Below, piece by piece: positions 58,197-64,000 of a DNA stretch of 64,000 nt. The position numbers and the translations under genes are program-made. Origin of the DNA: Saccharomonospora glauca K62. GTDB lineage: Bacteria; Actinomycetota; Actinomycetes; Mycobacteriales; Pseudonocardiaceae. The notes beneath the pieces were generated by a model, which searched no databases, had not been told where the DNA came from, and saw nothing but the letters and a program-made list of their open reading frames with translations. Each line of letters opens with the position of its first letter. The first letter of the stretch is position 1. The stretch is from contig NZ_CM001484.1 in NCBI RefSeq assembly GCF_000243395.2, forward strand, positions 4,140,662-4,204,661, given 5' to 3'.

Positions 58197-59222
58197 TCAC
58201 GCCCCCGCTTTCTGCGCCGTCCGGATACGCGGATCGATCAGCGCGTACGACAGGTCGACGACGAGGTTGACCAGGACGTAGGAAGCCGCCCCGGCGATGA
58301 TCACCACTTGGAGCACGGGGAAGTCCTTGCGTTCGAAGCCGAGCGCGAGCGCCTCGCCGATGCCGTGCCAGGCGAACACGGTCTCGGTGAGCACCGCACC
58401 CGACAGCAGGGAACCGGTCTGCAGACCCACGGTCGTTACCACGGGAAGCATCGCGTTGCGCAGGATGTGGCGGTCGCGGATCACGCGCTTAGTCAGGCCC
58501 TTCGAGCGGGCCGTACGCACGTAGTCCTCGTCCATCACGTCCAACACGGACGCCCTGGTGATGCGGAAGATGACCGCGAAGGGAATCGACGACAGCGCGA
58601 TGGCGGGCAGGATCAGGTGCACCAACGCGTCGAGCGCCGCGTCCCACTCCCGCGTCAGGATGCCGTCGAGCACGAAGAAGCCGGTGACCCTCGTGGCGTC
58701 GATGCCGACGGTCTGCCTGCCGCCCGTGGGCAGCCAGCCGAGTTGGATGGCGAAGAGCCACTTCAGCAAGAACGCCAGGAAGAAGATCGGAACCGAGATC
58801 CCCACCAGCGACCCGAGGATGCCCATGTTGTCCAGCCACCCACCGCGACGGCGGGCGGACAGGTAACCGAGCGGGATCGCCGTGATCAACGCGATGAGGA
58901 TGGCGGCCAGGGCGAGCTCGACGGTGGCGGGGAACCGCTCGAGGAACAGTTCCAGGGCCGGCTTGCCGGGAGAGACCCCGATGGAGGTCCCGAAGTTACC
59001 CGTCAGAGCACGTTCGAGGAACGCGAAGTACTGAACGAAGATCGGGTCGTTCAGACCGAGCTCTTCCGTCAACTGCGCACGGCTCTCCGCCGTGCCGCGG
59101 TCCCCCAGGAGGGCCGAGACCGGCCCTCCCGGGAGTGCCCGCAGCCAGGCGAAGAGCAGAACCGAGAGAACGAACAGGACGAGTACGAGTTGCAGCACTC
59201 GTCGAATTGCGAACCGGAGCAC
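58197..59222 (-). CDS. Peptide ABC permease (OppB/DppB type)
   Basis: This 341-residue permease begins MLRFAIRRVLQLVLVLFVLSVL, the typical OppB first helix. It carries the EAA loop (YVRTARSKGLTKRVIRDRHILRNAML) and six helices. The GTG start is at 59222. It lies ten bases after the substrate-binding protein gene. Confidence 0.93.
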   Translation of the reverse strand: MLRFAIRRVLQLVLVLFVLSVLLFAWLRALPGGPVSALLGDRGTAESRAQLTEELGLNDPIFVQYFAFLERALTGNFGTSIGVSPGKPALELFLERFPATVELALAAILIALITAIPLGYLSARRRGGWLDNMGILGSLVGISVPIFFLAFLLKWLFAIQLGWLPTGGRQTVGIDATRVTGFFVLDGILTREWDAALDALVHLILPAIALSSIPFAVIFRITRASVLDVMDEDYVRTARSKGLTKRVIRDRHILRNAMLPVVTTVGLQTGSLLSGAVLTETVFAWHGIGEALALGFERKDFPVLQVVIIAGAASYVLVNLVVDLSYALIDPRIRTAQKAGA

Positions 59223-59232
59223 TGGTCAGCTT

Positions 59233-60909
59233 CTACTCCGCGACAGTCACCGTCGAGAACTCCTCCTTGGTCAACGGACTGGCCACCAGTCCCTCGACCT
59301 CGGGGCGCACCACCAGCGCGGGCGGCGAGTGCGACAGCGGGATGGCGGGCAGGTACTTGGACATCATGTCGCGGTTGATGTCCCGGTAGGCCGCCTCGCG
59401 CTCCTTGGCGTCCACGATGCTGTCCGCGTCGTCCAGCGCCTTCGCCAGGTCGTCGCCCCAGGGCGAGCCACCGGTGTAGAACTGGTTGTCCGTCGTCCCG
59501 AAGAAGGTGCCGATGAAGTTGTTCGGCGAGTTGTAGTCACCGGTCCAGCCCAGCAGGAACAGTTCGGCCCGCGCCGACTCGACGTCGTCGGTGTAGCCAC
59601 CGGCCCAGGGCTTGCTGACCGGCTTCACGGTGATGCCGGCTTCCTCCAGGTCCTCCTTGATCGCGCCGAAGATGGCCTCGGGGTTCGGCATGTAGGGCCG
59701 CGTGACCTGGGTCGGGTACCACAACTCGACGGTCAGGTCGGAGTATCCGGCCTCCTTCAGCAACTGCTTGGCCTTCTCGACGTCGTGCGGGTACTCCTGC
59801 ACGTCGTCGGCGTAGCCGTCGACCGACGGCGGATACATCTGCTTCGCGACCTCGGAGTCCTCCGGCATGATCGAGGACACGAGGGTCTCCCGGTCGATGG
59901 CGTACGCCAGGGCCTGGCGGACCTTCAGCTCCTTGAGCGCCGGGTTGTTCTTCTGCGTGATGCCCAGGTACAGGATGTTGAACGGTTCGCGGATCTCGAC
60001 CTTGAAACCGGCCTGCTCCAGCGCGTCCCAGTCGGACGGTGACGGGAAGTCGTAGCCGTCGATCTCGCCGGCTTCCATGGCCTGCTTGCGCGCCGTCTCG
60101 TCCGGGATGATGCGGAAGATCAGCTTGCTGAGCTTCGCCGGCTCACCCCAGTAGTCCTCGTTGCGCTTGAGCGTGATGGTGCCGTTGGCCTCGTCGTAGC
60201 TTTCGAACACGAACGGCCCGGTGCCCGTCGGGTGCTGCCGCGCGTACTCCGAGAACACGAAGCTGTCGCCCTGGGCCTTGACGTCGTTCGCCTTGTACTC
60301 CTCCATCGCCTTGGGGCTCTGCATGGCGAACGAGTCCTGCGTCAGCATCGTGGGGAAGTCGGCGGTGTACCGGGTGAGCTTGAGCTGGACGGTGTACTCG
60401 TCCTCGACCTCGCAGCCCTCGTACAGCGACGGCTTCTTCCCGTCGGCGAATCCGCCGAAGTTCTCGGTCCAGTAGTACGCCAGCGCCGGGGAGGAGCCCG
60501 CGCCCTCCTGGTTGTACATGCGCTCGAAGTTCGCGCACACGGCCTCGGCGTCGAACGGCGTGCCGTCGTGGAACTTCACGCCTTCCTGGAGCTCGAAGGT
60601 CCAGACCGTGCCGTCCTCGTTCGACTCCCAGCTCTTGGCGAGCTCGGGTTCGAGCTCGACCGTACCGGGCTTGATGCCGACGAGGTTTTCGAACATCTGC
60701 CGCGTCACGCGGAACGTCTCGCCGTCGGAGGCGAAGAACGGGTCGAAGTTGGACGGAGCTCCCGTGGCACCGAAGACGAACGTGCCGCCCTCTCCACCGC
60801 CTCCGCCGTCACGCTCGGACTCGGCACACGCCGTGAGCGAGAACGCGAGCGCGCCCGCGACCCCGATCACGGCCAGGCGGCGTGGTCGAGCCACCCGTGA
60901 TTGGAGCAT
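59233..60909 (-). CDS. Peptide-binding lipoprotein (OppA/DppA type, SBP family 5)
   Basis: This 558-residue solute-binding protein has signal peptide and lipobox SLTAC, then a Gly-rich linker. Family 5 traits are GVKFHDGTPFDAE, the VRQALAYAIDRE segment and a long two-lobed layout. It should deliver peptides to the permeases encoded downstream. ATG 60909 follows AAGGGGG. Ligand range, including muropeptides, cannot be judged from sequence. Confidence 0.93.
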   Translation of the reverse strand: MLQSRVARPRRLAVIGVAGALAFSLTACAESERDGGGGGEGGTFVFGATGAPSNFDPFFASDGETFRVTRQMFENLVGIKPGTVELEPELAKSWESNEDGTVWTFELQEGVKFHDGTPFDAEAVCANFERMYNQEGAGSSPALAYYWTENFGGFADGKKPSLYEGCEVEDEYTVQLKLTRYTADFPTMLTQDSFAMQSPKAMEEYKANDVKAQGDSFVFSEYARQHPTGTGPFVFESYDEANGTITLKRNEDYWGEPAKLSKLIFRIIPDETARKQAMEAGEIDGYDFPSPSDWDALEQAGFKVEIREPFNILYLGITQKNNPALKELKVRQALAYAIDRETLVSSIMPEDSEVAKQMYPPSVDGYADDVQEYPHDVEKAKQLLKEAGYSDLTVELWYPTQVTRPYMPNPEAIFGAIKEDLEEAGITVKPVSKPWAGGYTDDVESARAELFLLGWTGDYNSPNNFIGTFFGTTDNQFYTGGSPWGDDLAKALDDADSIVDAKEREAAYRDINRDMMSKYLPAIPLSHSPPALVVRPEVEGLVASPLTKEEFSTVTVAE

Positions 60910-61332
60910 GTTGGCCCCCTTGAGCAAAGGCATCGGTTCAAGGTCACGTACCCGGAAGAGGTACGCGGATGGTGGCAGACCATATCGGTTATCGGTCGCT
61001 CACTTAAGACCTTGACGTCAGGATTGTTGTTCGTCTCAACCCTTGGTTGCCGCGTCCCACGCGGCGCGGCCCCTGACTTCCGGAGGGCCGTCCGCCCCCG
61101 TCGACGAAGGTCGAAAACCGCGCGGGCCTCGACTTTCTGCCATTGCGGACGGTTACGTGTGGGTCACCCGATCGAGCGCATACCACCCGAAGGGTTCAGG
61201 GCGAACGGATTTATCACAGTTGGATAACCACGCACGTTACAGTGTGCGAAACTACCGGTTCATCACTCTCGGTAACAAACTTGACACACGACTCCGGGAC
61301 GGGAAGAAGACGCGTGGTCCCAACCGGTGGCG
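60910..61332. other. Intergenic region upstream of peptide importer
   Basis: About 420 bases without a supported gene lie before the importer operon. They include a TGACGTCA palindrome (61013-61020) and an inverted repeat CGCAC-N8-GTGCG (61231-61248). The region is AT-richer than its surroundings near 60970-61030 and 61200-61290. A promoter on the minus strand is expected but could not be placed with confidence. Confidence 0.5.
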
Positions 61333-61932
61333 TCACTCGGCCGTCGCAACGGCCTCCCAGCCGCCCCCACGCGGCCGGATCACGTCGTCGGCGTGGTCCC
61401 GAGCTCCGTCCACAACGAACCAGCCGTCCTCGAAACGTTGCCACGCGGCGAGCATCGGCCTGCACCTCTCACCGTCCCGAGCCACCGCCCGCTTCAGCCG
61501 CTGCCCGCGGTCGGGAACCTCCACCCAGCACAACCGCGTCAGGGCGGGCCGGACGGAGGCCCGACCCGACGACACGCCCTCCACCACGAGCACGTCGGGC
61601 ACGGGCACGTGGACCGTCGCACCCGGACGGGGCTCGCCGGTGGTCCAGTCCCAGGCGCGGTAACTCCCCGGCCGCCCCTCGGCGAGCCGGTCGAGCACCG
61701 CGGCGAGTCTCGGCCACCACGACACCGGGTCGTCCCAGGTGGCGAAGTCGTCGGTGCTCACGAGCCCGACACGGCGCCCACGTTCGCGCAGACTCGCGAC
61801 AAGCGTGCGCGCGAACGTGGACTTGCCGGAACCGGAAGGGCCGTCGACGGACACGAGCCTCACCGCGCCGAGCCGAGCGGGTGACGCCAGTACCGCGTCG
61901 GCGATCCGGTCGACGACCGGGTCAGAGCTCAC
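61333..61932 (-). CDS. Uridine-kinase-like P-loop kinase
   Basis: This 199-residue protein has Walker [10 protein letters not shown] and a [16 protein letters not shown] segment with the acidic base-binding motif. The [11 protein letters not shown] strand fits Walker B. This matches the uridine kinase/PRK family, but the substrate may differ. GTG 61932 overlaps the recR end by 11 bases. It ends the dnaX-ybaB-recR run, an addition relative to the mycobacterial order. Confidence 0.85.
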   Translation of the reverse strand: MSSDPVVDRIADAVLASPARLGAVRLVSVDGPSGSGKSTFARTLVASLRERGRRVGLVSTDDFATWDDPVSWWPRLAAVLDRLAEGRPGSYRAWDWTTGEPRPGATVHVPVPDVLVVEGVSSGRASVRPALTRLCWVEVPDRGQRLKRAVARDGERCRPMLAAWQRFEDGWFVVDGARDHADDVIRPRGGGWEAVATAE

Positions 61933-62518
61933 GACGGCCGGACAACGCCCGCCCGAGAGTGAGCTCGTCGGCGAACTCCAAGTCACCGCCCATCGGCAGC
62001 CCGGACGCCAACCTGGTCACCGTCAGGCCGGGGAAGTCCTTGAGCATCCGCACGAGATACGTCGCCGTGGCCTCGCCCTCGGTGTTCGGGTCGGTGGCGA
62101 TGATGACCTCGGACACGTCGTCGGTACCGATGCGCGCGAGCAGTTCCTTGATCCGCAATTGGTCGGGCCCCACCCCCGACAAGGGATCGAGGGCTCCCCC
62201 CAGCACGTGGTAACGCCCCCGGAACTCGCGGGTGCGTTCCACCGCGAGCACGTCCTTGGGCTCCTCCACGACACAGATGACGGTGGTGTCTCGCCGCGGG
62301 TCGGAGCAGATGCGGCACCGCTCCTTCTCCGAGACGTTGCCGCACACCTCGCAGAACCGCACGCCTTCCCGCACCTTGCCGAGCACCTCCTGCAGCCGCG
62401 CGATGTCGGCCGGGTCGGCACCCAGCAGGTGGAAGGCGATGCGCTGCGCGCTTTTCGGACCGATGCCGGGCAACCGCCCGAGTTCATCGATCAGATCCTG
62501 AACGACGCCTTCGTACAC
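61922..62518 (-). CDS. recR: Recombination protein RecR
   Basis: This 198-residue protein acts with RecO/RecF to load RecA at gaps. It has an N-terminal helix-hairpin-helix ([17 protein letters not shown]), a four-Cys zinc finger ([16 protein letters not shown]), and the Toprim motif ([12 protein letters not shown]). It is two bases downstream of ybaB and in the conserved dnaX-ybaB-recR order. Confidence 0.96.
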   Translation of the reverse strand: MYEGVVQDLIDELGRLPGIGPKSAQRIAFHLLGADPADIARLQEVLGKVREGVRFCEVCGNVSEKERCRICSDPRRDTTVICVVEEPKDVLAVERTREFRGRYHVLGGALDPLSGVGPDQLRIKELLARIGTDDVSEVIIATDPNTEGEATATYLVRMLKDFPGLTVTRLASGLPMGGDLEFADELTLGRALSGRREL

Positions 62519-62520
62519 CG

Positions 62521-62877
62521 TTATCCGGGCAATCCGAAGCCGCCGAGGTCGGGCATTCCGCCGCCGAGCCCACCGGCGAGAGGACCGAGCTTCTCCTCGG
62601 TGAGTCGCTGCGCGTTGCCCATCGCGTCGCGTACGGCGGCGACCACGAGGTCGGACAGCGTCTCGGTGTCGGAGGGGTCGACCACCTTGGGATCGATCGA
62701 CAGGCTCTTCAGTTCGAGACTTCCGCTGACGGTCGCGGTCACCAGGCCACCGCCCGCGGTGCCGGTCACCTCGGCGTTCGACAACTCCTCCTGCGCCGCG
62801 ACGAGCTGCTCCTGCATCTTCTGCGCCTGCTGGAGGATCTGCTGCATATCGGGCATTCCGCCGCCGGGTTGCACCAT
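62521..62877 (-). CDS. ybaB: YbaB/EbfC nucleoid-associated protein
   Basis: This 118-residue protein has the YbaB layout: a helical start ([22 protein letters not shown]), a three-stranded core ([18 protein letters not shown]) and a Gly-rich tail. Such proteins bind DNA as dimers and act with RecR/DnaX. It is conserved between dnaX and recR. Confidence 0.94.
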   Translation of the reverse strand: MVQPGGGMPDMQQILQQAQKMQEQLVAAQEELSNAEVTGTAGGGLVTATVSGSLELKSLSIDPKVVDPSDTETLSDLVVAAVRDAMGNAQRLTEEKLGPLAGGLGGGMPDLGGFGLPG

Positions 62878-63005
62878 GATGTGGCTATCCGATCCTTTTC
62901 GTGGTCATTGCGTGGGTTGTCACACCCGCCCCCAGCCTAGCCGCACCGAGGCAGGTGCCCCCGTGTGTGGTTGCGCCGGGTCGGCCGGAACTCTCGACGC
63001 CCGAA

Positions 63006-64000
63006 TCAATCGATCGGCCGACCGCCGAGGTGCTCGGTGATCAGGTTCCGAGCGCGCGTCTCGGGGTCGATCGGCTCGGGCTCCTCCTCGTCCGGCGGAT
63101 ACGGCTCCTCCTCCGGTTCGGGTGGCAGTGGGATGTCCGGCTCGGAGGTCGCGACCCGCGGCCGCGGCGCCTCGGAATCACCCGGTCCGGCGGAACCCGA
63201 GGGCCGCTGATACGTGCGGGCCCTGCCGGGCTGCTCCGCGCGAGGCGCCTGACGCGCCCCGGCGGCCGGCGGTGAGGAGGGTCGCCCCTCCACCGCCGAC
63301 AGAGCACTGGGGTGCACGCACCGCACCGTCCACTCGCCCGAGACGACCTGGGCCAGCGCCCGTGCGATGCAGTCGACGTTGCGAGGCTCCGAAAGCCGCC
63401 GCACGAGAGGTTGCGCCGGATGCGTGAGCACCACGGTGGTGCCCTCGACACTGTGCACGGTGGCGCCGGTGAGCAGGGCCTCGGTGCTGCGGCTCATGGT
63501 CCGCACGGCGGCGAGGACCTGCGGCCAACACTGACGCAGTCCCGCGACGTCCACCCGGCCCGGCGTGCTCTGTGGCGACGCGGCGTCAGCCGCGGGTCGC
63601 GGGGCCGCGGCGGGTGGTTCCGGCGTCGCGGCCGCCGGTGCCGCGGCGGGAGCGGGGTCGCCGTCACGACGCGGCTGCGGAGTCTCCCGTTCCCTCGCGG
63701 CCCGCTGGGACGGCCGCTCGAACACCCGCTCGGACCCCGACCGTGCCGGTTCCCGTCCTGCGGGCGGGTCGGCCGGAGCCGTCCGGTTCGCCTGCGGCGC
63801 GGCGGGCGCTCCGGCCGCGAGCCGGCGTTCCAGCCGTTCGAGCCGCTGAAGCGTGGCCCCGGAGTCGTCGGAGACCTCGGGCAACAGCATCCGGGAGCAC
63901 AACAGTTCGAGCACCAGCCGCGGCGACGTGGCACCGCGCATCTCCAGCAGACCGTTGTGCAGGATCTCCGCGTAACGCGTGAGGGTGCCGGGCTGCAGGT
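63006..64000 (-). CDS. dnaX: DNA polymerase III gamma/tau subunit (3' part)
   Basis: The frame is open to the right edge of the window, so only the C-terminal part is seen. LTRYAEILHNGLLEMRGATS and RLVLELLCSRMLLP are typical of the clamp-loader collar. A long Pro/Ala-rich linker follows (about 63560-63820), then a second conserved tau domain (WPQVLAAVRTMSRSTEALLTGATV and the VRRLSEPRNV segment). DnaX is the clamp-loader motor and links polymerase to helicase. The order dnaX-ybaB-recR is widely conserved. Confidence 0.94.
   Translation of the reverse strand, partial: LQPGTLTRYAEILHNGLLEMRGATSPRLVLELLCSRMLLPEVSDDSGATLQRLERLERRLAAGAPAAPQANRTAPADPPAGREPARSGSERVFERPSQRAARERETPQPRRDGDPAPAAAPAAATPEPPAAAPRPAADAASPQSTPGRVDVAGLRQCWPQVLAAVRTMSRSTEALLTGATVHSVEGTTVVLTHPAQPLVRRLSEPRNVDCIARALAQVVSGEWTVRCVHPSALSAVEGRPSSPPAAGARQAPRAEQPGRARTYQRPSGSAGPGDSEAPRPRVATSEPDIPLPPEPEEEPYPPDEEEPEPIDPETRARNLITEHLGGRPID

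Noticed and set aside
55142-60909. Peptide importer as the missing MurNAc transporter
   Set aside because: It is 45 kb from the mur cluster, belongs to the peptide-importer family and shows no shared operator. A muropeptide role cannot be excluded but is not supported.

Overview
The window is chromosomal DNA of a high-GC actinobacterium. Four kinds of evidence point there: very high GC, many GTG/TTG starts, a WhiB protein, and gene order that closely follows the Mycobacterium tuberculosis stretch Rv3660c-Rv3683, then Rv3708c-Rv3710 and Rv3715c-dnaZX. Protein style and the genes inserted between these blocks suggest family Pseudonocardiaceae (a Saccharomonospora or Amycolatopsis relative). The genus is inference; no 16S gene is present.

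Layout. 0.1-2.4 kb: an Ssd/CpaE-like septum/pilus ATPase and a HAD phosphatase, divergent from a region with three perfect DnaA-box sequences. 2.7-9.9 kb: a co-directional set for peptidoglycan (MurNAc) recycling, namely NagZ, NamZ (DUF1343), an AmiE-like serine hydrolase, a MurR-like RpiR regulator and MurQ. It resembles the Bacillus subtilis mur operon without the PTS transporter MurP. 10-17 kb: a catalytically degenerate Fic-like protein, acetyl-CoA synthetase, an exported protein, an L,D-transpeptidase lipoprotein, a small coiled-coil protein, a VIT-family transporter and a holin-like membrane protein. 17-21.2 kb: an epoxide-hydrolase-like protein without its nucleophile, then the tightly overlapping nth, thioredoxin, NUDIX and marP genes on the minus strand. 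21.3-28.6 kb: Crp, an MFS exporter, and a minus-strand run (DUF4177, RidA, two lineage proteins, NUDIX, metallo-beta-lactamase fold). 28.7-35.1 kb: an ArsA/Get3-like ATPase pair, WhiB4, PonA2, a metallophosphoesterase and tRNA-Pro(CGG).

35-44 kb is more variable: a methyltransferase, an S9 peptidase, Dps, an FMN reductase, an HSL-type esterase, a P450 with its own 3Fe-4S ferredoxin, a TetR regulator, a second MFS exporter and a lipoprotein. 44-51 kb carries asd and lysC (with an internal start for the beta subunit), a nitroreductase, a decayed stretch of small minus-strand genes, and leuA behind a classical leucine attenuator. 50.7-61 kb holds a DedA protein, a WYL regulator, an SDR, a LysR/EamA divergent pair and a complete peptide ABC importer. 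61.3-64 kb has a P-loop kinase, recR, ybaB and the 3' part of dnaX.

The main themes are cell-wall synthesis and turnover (PonA2, L,D-transpeptidase, the MurNAc cluster), redox and acid stress (MarP, WhiB4, thioredoxin, Dps), and aspartate/leucine biosynthesis. The most interesting items are the MurNAc recycling cluster without a visible transporter, two apparent pseudoenzymes (Fic-like, EphE-like), the DnaA-box cluster upstream of ssd, the leucine attenuator, and a 13 x 7-residue Pro/Glu repeat protein. No transposase, integrase, CRISPR array or rRNA was seen.
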